A DNA stretch of 64,000 bases from Radiobacillus deserti (GTDB lineage: Bacteria; Bacillota; Bacilli; Bacillales; Amphibacillaceae). The stretch lies in contig NZ_CP041666.1 of the NCBI RefSeq assembly GCF_007301515.1, forward strand, positions 1,302,001 through 1,366,000, given 5' to 3'. Positions 1 through 7,764 of this stretch are shown one piece after another. Under the pieces are notes generated by a model. It was not told where the DNA came from. It saw nothing but the letters and a program-made list of their open reading frames with translations, and ran no database searches. Both the position numbers and the translations under genes were made by a program. The first letter of the stretch is position 1; every line of letters begins with the position of its first letter.

Positions 1-459
1 TCTGAAAACATAAAGAAAGTATGGGTAATACGAGAAATAATTGAGAATCTTATAGGGTTTTTGGTGTTAGGTGTTTTATTTTTCTTAGATAATCGATTTG
101 ATTGGTTGGAATGGATAGGGTGGGGACTAACAATATTATTGATTGTATCTGTTCTGTTCGCGATATGGGGAATCGGGATTAAACCAATCATTTTACATAA
201 GACTTGGGGATATGATGTAAATGAGGAGTTCTTACAATTAAAACATGGAGCGATTACAGAAGAAAGAGAACTTATTCCGATGACCAAAATCCAGGCTGTT
301 TCTACTAAGCAAGGTCCATTAATGAAAAGGTATGGACTTTATTCCATTTCCATCGAAACGATGGGGTCATCACACAGTATTCCAGGAATATCAAAAGAAA
401 TTGCGCAGGATCTCCGTGATCAAATTGCTATATATGCAAAGGTGAAGGAGGTAGAGTAA
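1..459 (+). CDS. ydbS: PH domain-containing membrane protein, YdbS-like (5' end outside window)
   Basis: The frame is open from base 1 and no start lies in the window, so this is the C-terminal 152 residues of a longer protein. Two hydrophobic segments (about visible residues 13-29 and 38-58) are followed by a soluble bacterial PH (bPH2) domain with the family stretch RELIPMTKIQAVSTKQGPL. In B. subtilis YdbS is a small membrane protein encoded with YdbT, and the pair has been linked to resistance to bacteriocin-type stress; that role is family knowledge. The stop codon directly abuts the ATG of the next gene, so the two are surely co-transcribed. Confidence 0.85.
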   Translation, partial: SENIKKVWVIREIIENLIGFLVLGVLFFLDNRFDWLEWIGWGLTILLIVSVLFAIWGIGIKPIILHKTWGYDVNEEFLQLKHGAITEERELIPMTKIQAVSTKQGPLMKRYGLYSISIETMGSSHSIPGISKEIAQDLRDQIAIYAKVKEVE

Positions 460-1944
460 ATGTCAGAAACGAGACGCTACCATCCTCTTCTTATTTTGTT
501 CCAAATTGTAAAATTAATTAGAAGCTCTATTGTTTTTATTGTGTATTTGTTTGTCTTGAAAGCAGGGTCTGATGCTGATTATGTGTTTTACGGTCGAATT
601 GTTTTTTTGGCCATTTTTATTCTAACGTTCTTATCTATCATCTTTAGATGGTTCGTGCAAACGTACCAGGTCGATGAAAGAGCATTCCATCTTAATAAAG
701 GATTATTTGTGAAATCTAAGCAAACAGTTCCTTTTACAAAAATCCAAAATATAAATCGACATACTTCTTTTTTTCATCGACTTTTTCAAGTGACATCCAT
801 TCATTTTGAGACGGGCATGAATAATGAGGAATCATCTGTTGATTTTCCAGTTATAACTCAGGCAGAAGCAGATCGTTTAGAAGCACAGGTAAAGCAATTT
901 GATACTAATGTTGATCAAGAAGGAGAAGAACAAGTTTTAGAGAATCAAGAGCCTTCATTACATAAAACGATTCACTTTACACCAACGAAGAAGGATACTT
1001 TTAAAGCGGCATTCTCATCTTTAAGCTTTCTTGTGTTCGTTCCGTTACTTATATCTGTTTATACAAATATAGATGACATTTTTGATCTGGATAAACAAGC
1101 AGAGGGGCTTTTTTATATCATTATCCATTCCTGGTGGATTACGACTATCGTTGTTTTCATAATTATTGTTTCATCCTTAGCGTATGGAATTATTCGCACG
1201 TATATAAAATACGGAAAATATGAGATTTCTTCCGATTCAGACCGAATCTATATTAAAAAAGGAATCCTAGATGAAACGGCTTTTTCTATCTCAAAAGAAA
1301 AGGTGCAAGCTGTTGAAGTATCACAGTCCTTCATGAAGCGAATTCTTGGTCTAGCAGAAGTTAAGCTAACAAGTACTAGTAATTCCATCAATGATAAGTT
1401 AGAAGTAAACACATTATATCCTTTTCTACCAATTCATCGAGCATACGGAATAATCTCAGATATATTGCCATCTTATAATATTGTGGAAGAGATGGAGAGA
1501 CTTCCTAAACAATCGTTATGGATTCGACTAATGAGACCAAGTTGGTTCTGGATTATCGTTGTCATTGTTCTTTTTTTCTGGAAACCTGCTTTTCTAGGTT
1601 TAGATGGTTTTTGGTGGATGGGATCGATCTTGTTATTCGTTGTTATCTACTTGTCTAGAGTGCTGGATTATTTTCATACTCGCTATGTGTTACGTGGACC
1701 ATTTATCCAAATGAAAACAGGATCGTTTTCTACCACACTATTCATGACAAAAAGAGATAAAGTAATAGGTGTAACTGTATCGAGAGGTCCAGTACAACGT
1801 AAGTTGCGTCTTGCTTCTATATTAACGAAGAACCGTGCAAATCCTATCCGATATTCTGGGCTGGATGATGTTCCTCAATCTATAGCAAACGATTTTTATT
1901 ACTGGTATGCAGACAGAAGAAAAGATATAAATATTGAGGAATGA
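460..1944 (+). CDS. ydbT: PH domain-containing membrane protein, YdbT-like
   Basis: This 494-residue membrane protein has three bacterial PH (bPH2) repeats interleaved with paired membrane segments. The repeats carry recurring motifs (VPFTKIQNINR near residue 88, ISKEKVQAVEVSQSF near 278, MTKRDKVIGVTVSRG near 430). Hydrophobic pairs sit near residues 20-60, 190-245 and 360-405. This is the YdbT architecture and length. The ATG follows the YdbS-like stop with no spacer, and a GGAG element (AAGGAGG) lies inside the end of the upstream gene. It probably forms a membrane complex with the YdbS-like protein. Molecular function is not known to me. Confidence 0.85.
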   Translation: MSETRRYHPLLILFQIVKLIRSSIVFIVYLFVLKAGSDADYVFYGRIVFLAIFILTFLSIIFRWFVQTYQVDERAFHLNKGLFVKSKQTVPFTKIQNINRHTSFFHRLFQVTSIHFETGMNNEESSVDFPVITQAEADRLEAQVKQFDTNVDQEGEEQVLENQEPSLHKTIHFTPTKKDTFKAAFSSLSFLVFVPLLISVYTNIDDIFDLDKQAEGLFYIIIHSWWITTIVVFIIIVSSLAYGIIRTYIKYGKYEISSDSDRIYIKKGILDETAFSISKEKVQAVEVSQSFMKRILGLAEVKLTSTSNSINDKLEVNTLYPFLPIHRAYGIISDILPSYNIVEEMERLPKQSLWIRLMRPSWFWIIVVIVLFFWKPAFLGLDGFWWMGSILLFVVIYLSRVLDYFHTRYVLRGPFIQMKTGSFSTTLFMTKRDKVIGVTVSRGPVQRKLRLASILTKNRANPIRYSGLDDVPQSIANDFYYWYADRRKDINIEE

Positions 1945-1957
1945 AGAGGCAGATTTA

Positions 1958-1986
1958 TTGGCAATTTATAAGTAGGAAACTATAAT
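1958..1986 (+). promoter_or_regulatory. Sigma-A type promoter for the OsmC gene
   Basis: A TTGGCA -35 element and a perfect TATAAT -10 are separated by 17 bp, about 50 bp upstream of the OsmC start. Confidence 0.7.
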
Positions 1987-2038
1987 AATGGCAAGTAAAT
2001 CATCGATACAAAATTGCCATTGAAAGGAGCCTATTTGT

Positions 2039-2464
2039 ATGGAATTTGCGGTGAAATGGAAGGATAAAATGGCTTTTAGTGGTCAAACACCATCCGGACA
2101 TGAAATCAATATGGATGCCTCTGCAGAAGTAGGAGGAGAAAACACAGGTGCTAGGCCTACTGAATTACTTCTAAATGCGGTAGCAGGATGTACGGGAATT
2201 GATATTATTTCTATTTTGAAAAAGATGCGGTTAGATCCTACATCTTTTGAGATGAAGATAGAAGGTAGTCGAGCAGAAGAGCATCCTAAACGCTTCACGA
2301 AGGTTCATATTCATTATGCGTTGGAGGGAGAGCTGCCGGAGGATAAGGTCGCTCGTGCGATCAAACTATCGATGGATACGTATTGCTCCGTTTCTCATTC
2401 CTTAAATGCGGAGATTACAGCCAGTTACTCTATCAATGGGACAGAGGGGAAGGAAGAACTATAG
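2039..2464 (+). CDS. OsmC family peroxiredoxin-like protein
   Basis: A 141-residue cytoplasmic OsmC/Ohr-fold protein. The two conserved cysteines of the fold are visible: one in the helix motif VAGCTGIDI (residue about 51) and one in TYCSVSHSL (about 117), with the upstream RPTELLLNA motif. OsmC-family proteins reduce organic or inorganic peroxides through this cysteine pair. The YhfA-like branch, which this resembles in length and in the YCSVSHS motif, is less well characterised, so the substrate is uncertain. ATG start with AAAGGAG 9 bases upstream. It has its own promoter and is followed by a strong terminator, so it is monocistronic. Confidence 0.9.
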   Translation: MEFAVKWKDKMAFSGQTPSGHEINMDASAEVGGENTGARPTELLLNAVAGCTGIDIISILKKMRLDPTSFEMKIEGSRAEEHPKRFTKVHIHYALEGELPEDKVARAIKLSMDTYCSVSHSLNAEITASYSINGTEGKEEL

Positions 2465-2470
2465 TAAAAT

Positions 2471-2502
2471 GCCAGGAACCGAAAGGGTTCTTGGCTTTTT
2501 TG
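2471..2502 (+). terminator. Rho-independent terminator after OsmC
   Basis: GCCAGGAACC and GGGTTCTTGGC form a stem around a GAAA loop, followed by six T. It ends the OsmC transcript and abuts the convergent DUF2812 gene. Confidence 0.9.
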
Positions 2503-2505
2503 CAT

Positions 2506-3030
2506 TTAAATATGTGTACGCTCCATTCTTCTGATTTTTCTTAGTAATCGGACATAGGAAAAGCCATTTAAGAGGATTAGAATGACATAAAGAATCTGTA
2601 AGATGGACACGTACGCATATTTAGCTGGTAGTACGATCGTAAAGAAAATGGTAAGTACAGCAATTAACACATTTAATATAAAATTGGATAAATCTTTGTA
2701 CTTTTTAACTTTTGATTCAAGATGTGAATAAATGTCTGGTGTCTCTTTATGTAATGAAGCATTGGTACGAAAGTAATACCAATCTTGGAAACGTCCTACG
2801 TGCTCCCATCCAGCATCTTCAAAAAGATTTATATACTCTGCCACATCATTTTTTCGGTTTCCTTTATAATCCAATTTATATACATAATCCTTTGGTTCTG
2901 TTCTTTTAAATGTATAAAAAAACCAATTATAACGAATGAAATCCCATCCGTTATTAGCCATATTCCTGAGCCAGTTTTCTTCTGCATCATTTTGCCAGAC
3001 CCAAAAAATTTTAAATATTTTTTTATTCAT
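2506..3030 (-). CDS. DUF2812 domain-containing membrane protein
   Basis: A 174-residue protein with an N-terminal soluble DUF2812 domain (W-rich: IFWVWQNDAEENWL at the start, NGWDFIRYNWFFYTF near residue 30, DAGWEHVGRFQDWYYF near 80) and two C-terminal membrane helices (about 116-138 and 142-162). DUF2812 proteins are usually encoded directly after a PadR regulator, as here. The start chosen is the ATG at 3030, with GGAGGAG six bases upstream; a longer in-frame start at 3045 would lie on top of that ribosome binding site. The start overlaps the last codons of the frame-restored PadR gene by 8 bp, so translational coupling is likely. Function unknown. Confidence 0.8.
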   Translation of the reverse strand: MNKKIFKIFWVWQNDAEENWLRNMANNGWDFIRYNWFFYTFKRTEPKDYVYKLDYKGNRKNDVAEYINLFEDAGWEHVGRFQDWYYFRTNASLHKETPDIYSHLESKVKKYKDLSNFILNVLIAVLTIFFTIVLPAKYAYVSILQILYVILILLNGFSYVRLLRKIRRMERTHI

Positions 3031-3387
3031 TGTCTTCTCCTCCAACTGAATCGATATAAGTTTTGCTGATAGACACTAAGTCAAACAAACGTTTGTACTC
3101 AAGCTTTATTATTTTTTTACCTAAGCTTGTAATTTGATAACATTTTTTCTTTCTTCTTTTATATCCGCTACTTTCTCAATAATCCGTTGCTTTTCTAACT
3201 TAGAGAGCGCACCATAAAGAGTACCTGGCCCCAGCTTTACTTCTCCGTGACTCATTTCCTCTACCTTTTGCATAATGCCATAACCATGCAAAGGCTCAAT
3301 GAGAGCTAGAAGTATGTAGTAGGTCGTATGCGTTAATAAGCAACAAGAAGTTGAAAATAAACTAATTTTTTCGAGTGGCTTAATCAT
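3023..3387 (-). pseudogene. PadR family transcriptional regulator, frameshifted in an A run
   Basis: The frame beginning at 3387 encodes a PadR winged helix (motifs TTYYILLALIEPLHGYGIMQ and LGPGTLYGALSKLEKQRIIEK) but stops after 88 residues at 3121. Adding one base in the A run (T run on the + strand, 3143-3148) restores a PadR C-terminus (KKCYQITSLGKKIIKLEYKR and on) that ends at 3023, overlapping the DUF2812 start. The restored protein is about 121 residues, near the usual size. The coding-strand sequence at the break is A AAA AAT, which also fits a -1 ribosomal slip. Mutation, assembly error or programmed slippage are all possible. The N-terminus is also unusual: no good ribosome binding site precedes the first ATG. 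Confidence 0.8.
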
Positions 3388-3549
3388 GGTGAATACATGT
3401 ACTATAGAAAATTTTAGAAAAATTTAAGAAACTAGTATGTCTATTTATAGTAAACTATTTGGTAATATTTCCGCGCGTAGGATAGGACTTTAGAATGATT
3501 GTATTATAGGTATAAAATCACGTATGGATAATAGTTGCTTAGTAGATTG

Positions 3550-3558
3550 TGCTATAAT
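3550..3558 (+). promoter_or_regulatory. Extended -10 promoter for the ketosynthase-like gene
   Basis: TGCTATAAT is a perfect extended -10 (TGn plus TATAAT), 38 bp upstream of the start. No good -35 lies at 16-18 bp spacing. Confidence 0.55.
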
Positions 3559-3596
3559 AACCGTGAAATTAGTACATAAGCAAGGGGAGAGGTAAA

Positions 3597-4793
3597 ATGA
3601 AAATTGTATGTACTGGTTATGGAGTCTTAGCTCCTAATACTATCAACATAGACGCGTACAAGAAGAATTTAGAACAAGGAAATTGTGCGTTAGAATTGGA
3701 AGAAGGAGCCGGGCCAAAAGATGAATCTAATATCGTTGGCTATATTCGTGAAGGATTAGAAGAATTTGAATTAGATAAAAAAGAAAAAAGATTGCCTAGA
3801 GTAACAAAGATGGGGATAAAAGCTACAAAAGAGGCAATAAACTCTGCCAGAATAGACTTGGAAGGAAAGAAAGTGGGATTATTCTTCGGTGTATCTTTAG
3901 GAGCGACTGGGGAAGAATTGTATCAAGATGCTATTAAACAAGCTAATGAAGACAATTACAGAAAGGTGCCGCTTGTTTTTTCCCATTATGCAAACACACA
4001 CTCTATTTCTGCTGCTATTGCCCATTCAATTGGCCTAAAAGGGATGGTCAAAACCATTACAACTGGTTGTACGTCAAGTTTAGAAGCTGTGGAAGAAGCA
4101 ATGGTTTACTTGAAGAGTGGGAAAATTGACGTGGCTATTGTTGGAGGATCCGATACACCGATTTGCCCTCCGACCACGTATGCATTTTCAAAAACAAGAG
4201 TGTTGCCTTTAAATCAAGGGTTAGAGGATGGTGCGGTTCCTTTCCATTCCGATAGTGCTGGATTTGCAATGGCGGAAGCAGCTGGTGCGGTTATTTTGGA
4301 AAGGGAAGAAGATGCAGTCCACAGATCTGCAGACATTCGTGGAGAGATTGTGGATATTGTATCCAATAACGACGGCATCTATATTTTCTCTTTAGACGAG
4401 TCAGGAGAGCAAATGCTAGCTGCATTAAAGGAAGTAACAATGAACCGAACACCAGATTATATAAATAGCCAAGCTCTTGGGATACAAATAAATGATAAAA
4501 TAGAAGAAAAATGCTCAAAGACATTGTTCGACCATAAGATTCCTTATACATCGATAAAAAGTATGTACGGAAACCCATTTGGAGCAATTGGAATATTACA
4601 GGTTATCTCAACATTGTTGAGTCTGGAGCATGGATTTATTCCACCTACTATTCGAACAGATAAGAAGGGGTATGAAAGTATGAATGTGGTAACTCAGACG
4701 GTCTACCAAGAGGTTAAAGAAGTTGCTATTACGAACCATGGATATGGTGGGAATAATGCATGTGCTTATATAAAGAAATATAATCATAGGTAA
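3597..4793 (+). CDS. Beta-ketoacyl synthase-like protein lacking both active-site histidines
   Basis: A 398-residue thiolase-fold protein of the FabF/KAS II size class. The nucleophile cysteine is kept (TTGCTSSLEA, C158), as is the glycine-rich C-terminus (NHGYGGNNACAYI). The two catalytic histidines of the Cys-His-His triad are not. The region matching NAHGTST reads NSQALGIQIND (His to Gln), and the region matching KSMTGHLLGA reads KSMYGNPFGA (His to Asn). It therefore probably does not condense malonyl-ACP like FabF; acyl transfer or acyl binding through the cysteine is an inference. It is not beside fatty-acid genes but 80 bp upstream of an orphan sensor kinase in the same direction. ATG start with GGGGAGAGG upstream. 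Confidence 0.75.
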   Translation: MKIVCTGYGVLAPNTINIDAYKKNLEQGNCALELEEGAGPKDESNIVGYIREGLEEFELDKKEKRLPRVTKMGIKATKEAINSARIDLEGKKVGLFFGVSLGATGEELYQDAIKQANEDNYRKVPLVFSHYANTHSISAAIAHSIGLKGMVKTITTGCTSSLEAVEEAMVYLKSGKIDVAIVGGSDTPICPPTTYAFSKTRVLPLNQGLEDGAVPFHSDSAGFAMAEAAGAVILEREEDAVHRSADIRGEIVDIVSNNDGIYIFSLDESGEQMLAALKEVTMNRTPDYINSQALGIQINDKIEEKCSKTLFDHKIPYTSIKSMYGNPFGAIGILQVISTLLSLEHGFIPPTIRTDKKGYESMNVVTQTVYQEVKEVAITNHGYGGNNACAYIKKYNHR

Positions 4794-4816
4794 ACAGATA
4801 GGGGGGGAACACCACG

Positions 4817-6247
4817 ATTATTGGGATATTAATTGGTACAATTGGATTCATTCCGTTAGTTCTAGCCCTGAGCATGCGGAACATTTACAAAGAATCCATT
4901 CTATCAACTGCCTTATGTATATATATGATTCTAATCATGGTTTGGCAGATGGATGTCGGCATCTTATATTTTAAAGGGATATTAGAAGAAGATACCATTC
5001 TAACCTTGTTTAAACTTTTTAGGCTCGGACCTACTTTTTCGGTACCAATTGTGTTCTTCATTGCCTATCGAGTTATGAAAAATGAGCCGGCGATGTTAAA
5101 AGATGGGAGTTGGCTTTGGAAAGTTCTAATTCGAATTTTCGATAAAAAGGTGCTTACCTTTTTGATAGGTTGGAGTGCTGTAGTGTACCTCATACACTGG
5201 ACGCCATTAGGAATTCGAGGTTTGGAAGCATCCAGAACCGATTTTTTACCGATACACCATTACTTTCCTGTCTATGGTGTAATGTCCTGGGTGTATATCG
5301 TTCACATGAGTGGCTTTGTTCTGATGATGATTGTTGTTTATTTGACGACTAGAAAACTAATTGATTCAAGCATGAAGGTTTTTTTAAAATCGTTTAGTAT
5401 TTACTCAACATTTTTGATCGTTTGTGGTTTTTTAAACTTCGTACCAAAATTAGGAGTAGTATCTAGCAGTATTGGGGTGGTTATTTTTTCTACACTAATC
5501 GTTCACGAATTTATCAAGATGAACACACGTTTAAAATTTAACTACTATCAATTGATGGAACGACAGAAAAAATTAGATTATACAGGAAACCTGGCCGGCA
5601 GTCTCATCCATGAAGTGAAAAATACCAATCAAATCATCAAAGGCTTTGCTAAAGTACTAGACGATAGTGAAAGCCTCACTCAGCGGGGAAAAGGTGCTTT
5701 AGAAATGATTAAAAGTTCTTCAGAGCATTTGGAAGGTTTATCTAACAATTACAAAGAATATTTGAAATCATCTGCAATCTCGTTAGATAAAGTGGACTTG
5801 GAGCTAATTATACGGAGATCTATTAGCTTTTCCTCCGAAATGTTGGCTGAGCATGGAGTAGACATTAAGTTCACAAACCATTACAAACCCCTGCATGCAT
5901 ATGTGAATAGGACTAACTTGGAACAAGTATTTATCAATATGATAAAGAATAGCATTGAAGCAATGCCAAGTGAAAGAGAAAAGCGAGAGATACAGATTAG
6001 CACGGAAATGAAAGAAGAACGAATCATTATTCATTTGAAGGATACAGGGAAAGGAATCCCTAAGGAAAATTGGGAGAGTATTTTTGACCCATTTATTTCT
6101 TTTAATGAAAAGGGAATGGGATTAGGACTTCCATTTGTCAAGAAGACGGTCATCGAACATTTAGGGAATATTTATGTGGTGGAAAGTTCAGCGGAAGGTA
6201 CCCATTTTCAAATTGAATTACCACAAAATGGGATATTAGTTAGCTAG
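4817..6247 (+). CDS. Orphan multi-pass sensor histidine kinase
   Basis: The first ATG is at 4874, but no ribosome binding site precedes it. A strong GGGGGGGAA (4801-4809) sits 7-8 bases before an in-frame ATT at 4817, and the 19 codons between encode a hydrophobic helix in frame. I therefore propose a rare ATT start; the conservative call is 4874 (457 residues). Six to seven membrane helices fill the first ~210 residues. They are followed by an H-box (SLIHEVKNTNQIIKGF, H246 counted from the ATG), an N-box (NLEQVFINMIKNSIEAMP), G1 (DTGKGIP) and G2 (GMGLGLPFVKK). The kinase is intact but no response regulator is adjacent; it follows the ketosynthase-like gene. Layout resembles phosphorelay kinases (KinB-like) or pheromone sensors. 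Confidence 0.8.
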   Translation: MIGILIGTIGFIPLVLALSMRNIYKESILSTALCIYMILIMVWQMDVGILYFKGILEEDTILTLFKLFRLGPTFSVPIVFFIAYRVMKNEPAMLKDGSWLWKVLIRIFDKKVLTFLIGWSAVVYLIHWTPLGIRGLEASRTDFLPIHHYFPVYGVMSWVYIVHMSGFVLMMIVVYLTTRKLIDSSMKVFLKSFSIYSTFLIVCGFLNFVPKLGVVSSSIGVVIFSTLIVHEFIKMNTRLKFNYYQLMERQKKLDYTGNLAGSLIHEVKNTNQIIKGFAKVLDDSESLTQRGKGALEMIKSSSEHLEGLSNNYKEYLKSSAISLDKVDLELIIRRSISFSSEMLAEHGVDIKFTNHYKPLHAYVNRTNLEQVFINMIKNSIEAMPSEREKREIQISTEMKEERIIIHLKDTGKGIPKENWESIFDPFISFNEKGMGLGLPFVKKTVIEHLGNIYVVESSAEGTHFQIELPQNGILVS

Positions 6248-6294
6248 ATAAAAAATAAGCTTCCTAAACATTTGTTTATTGTTAGATTAAGCAG

Positions 6295-6538
6295 AAAAAA
6301 GGGATTGGGACATAACGAAAAGGATAAGCCGAAAAGCCGAACAACAGCCTATTCTAGCTCCGGAAACATACGTAGACTCCAGCGGAAAAAAGCATCGGTG
6401 AGACCCCACCGTGCGTCAGCGCGAGGAGGCTCACCAGCCGCCCGCGGAAAGCGTATATATTTCCAGAGCGGGGATAGGCACTATTTATAATTGTTCGTTT
6501 TTTCATTGCTTACTATACTTTTGTCCCAGCCTCTTTTC
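6295..6538. repeat. GC-rich structured intergenic repeat with GGGACA/TGTCCC ends
   Basis: The ends are imperfect inverted repeats: GGGATTGGGACATAA at the left and TTTTGTCCCAGCCTC at the right. Inside, GCTCCGGAAACATACG pairs imperfectly with CGTATATATTTCCAGAGC, and GTGAGACCCC pairs with GGAGGCTCAC. Base composition is far richer in GC than the flanks. From memory, near-identical elements with these internal segments are scattered between genes in many Bacillaceae; this is recollection, not a search. A 72-codon open frame across it is not credible as a gene. Confidence 0.7.
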
Positions 6539-6543
6539 TACTA

Positions 6544-6735
6544 TTACGCTTTAAGGTCAACCAAATTTCCTAAATCTGGGTGTTCTGGTGTCGGGGCACC
6601 CATCATTTGGAGTAATTGATAGCTGTTTTGCTCGGAAGTTTGCATCGCTTTTTTTGCTAATGCGATACCTACCTGTTGACCTAGGGAAGCTTGGTTCATG
6701 GCCATCGATAATGCCGCTACGTCCAATGCTGTCAC
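6544..6735 (-). CDS. yjfB: YjfB family putative motility protein
   Basis: A 63-residue cytoplasmic protein with the family pattern: DVAALSMAMNQASLGQQVG at the N-terminus, helical A/Q-rich middle, and QLLQMMGAP near the end. YjfB-type proteins are annotated as putative motility proteins and, as I recall, belong to the sigma-D (flagellar) regulon in B. subtilis. A sigma-D-like -10 (ACCGATAC, 6750-6757 on the minus strand) lies just upstream but a matching -35 is weak. The ribosome binding site is AGGAGGTGA 4-6 bases before the ATG. A perfect 10-bp inverted repeat (6763-6788) lies further upstream. Molecular function unknown. Confidence 0.8.
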   Translation of the reverse strand: MTALDVAALSMAMNQASLGQQVGIALAKKAMQTSEQNSYQLLQMMGAPTPEHPDLGNLVDLKA

Positions 6736-6790
6736 CTCCTATGCTTCATGTATCGGTTTATTGTTCCATATTATAAAGAATATGGAACAA

Positions 6791-6831
6791 AAAAGTTCTG
6801 TTAGAAAGAGAATCACCTAACAGAACTTTTT
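6791..6831 (-). terminator. Terminator of the betaine transporter operon
   Basis: AAAAGTTCTGTTAG and CTAACAGAACTTTT form a 14-bp stem, A-rich on one side and T-rich on the other, 3 bp after the substrate-binding protein stop. It can act in both directions. Confidence 0.85.
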
Positions 6832-6833
6832 TG

Positions 6834-7751
6834 TTACTTAGAGATTAAATTCTTCGATTGCAAAAACTCTCGAGCAACCTCCTCATACTTGGCACCATCT
6901 ATATCCACTTTTGCATTCATCGCTTGCATCTCTTCTTCGGAGATCTGTCCAGCTAAGCCATTAAGCGTTTCTTCTAACCCAGGATAGCTGTCTAAGATTT
7001 CTTGACGTATCACGATAGCAGCATCATATTTAGGAAAAAATCCTTTATCGTCCTCGGTTGTTTGGAGATTATTCCGTTCAATTCTACCATCTGTAGTGAA
7101 AGCAGGGATTACATCTATTTCCCCATTAATGAGTGCTTGGTACATAACATTAGGGTCAAAGCTTTCCGTTTGAGAGAATTCAAATCCATAAGCTTCTTTA
7201 AATGCTTCATACCCATCACCTTTTCTCTCATAAAAGGCATGTGGCGCACCGAATGAAAGATTATTAGAAAGAGCAGCAATATCCGAATAGGTTTCTGCTT
7301 CAAAGTCTGCATCTTCTGTATAGGCAAGCGTATAATTGTTTTCAAACCCTAGTGGCTTTAACCATGTCGAGTTATAGGTTTCTTCATATCCTTCTCTAAC
7401 TCGTTTTAGGATGCTTTCACTAGATTCTCCAGGCTTAGCTTGTTCATTCAGTACAGCTTCTAGGCCAGTACCAGTATATTCTACATACATATCAATCTCT
7501 TCGTTTTCTAATGCTGGCGTTAAAATGGCAACTTCCCCTAATCCGTCTCGTAAATCAACATCATAGTCTGTATTTTCTTCAATATAAATGGCTAGCACTT
7601 GTGAAAGTATATATTGTTCTGTCCAGTTTTTTCCGGATACAACTAGTGGTTCTTTATTAGAGGCTGAATCTTCTTTCATATCTCCGCATGCAGCTAATAA
7701 GATTATAAGAAAAGGGACAAGTGCTATTCCTACAATTTTGATATGTTTCAT
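6834..7751 (-). CDS. opuCC: Glycine betaine/carnitine/choline-type ABC transporter substrate-binding lipoprotein
   Basis: A 305-residue lipoprotein with lipobox LAAC (Cys22) followed by an OpuAC-type binding domain (SGKNWTEQYILSQVLAIYIE after the linker; VEYTGTGLEAVLN near residue 90). The domain binds quaternary amines such as glycine betaine, choline or carnitine outside the membrane. It is the last gene of a three-gene operon after the ATPase and permease. Role: osmoprotectant or choline uptake; exact ligand not predictable from sequence alone. RBS GGAGCGAG precedes the ATG. Confidence 0.88.
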   Translation of the reverse strand: MKHIKIVGIALVPFLIILLAACGDMKEDSASNKEPLVVSGKNWTEQYILSQVLAIYIEENTDYDVDLRDGLGEVAILTPALENEEIDMYVEYTGTGLEAVLNEQAKPGESSESILKRVREGYEETYNSTWLKPLGFENNYTLAYTEDADFEAETYSDIAALSNNLSFGAPHAFYERKGDGYEAFKEAYGFEFSQTESFDPNVMYQALINGEIDVIPAFTTDGRIERNNLQTTEDDKGFFPKYDAAIVIRQEILDSYPGLEETLNGLAGQISEEEMQAMNAKVDIDGAKYEEVAREFLQSKNLISK

Positions 7752-7764
7752 CTTGCTCGCTCCT

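Noticed and set aside
3388..3596. Possible short gene between padR and the ketosynthase-like gene
   Set aside because: Only promoter-like AT-rich sequence was seen; no frame with a ribosome binding site.
6272..6490. 72-codon open frame across the GC-rich repeat
   Set aside because: It lies wholly in the structured repeat, has no ribosome binding site, and its R/S/K-rich composition reflects the repeat rather than a protein.
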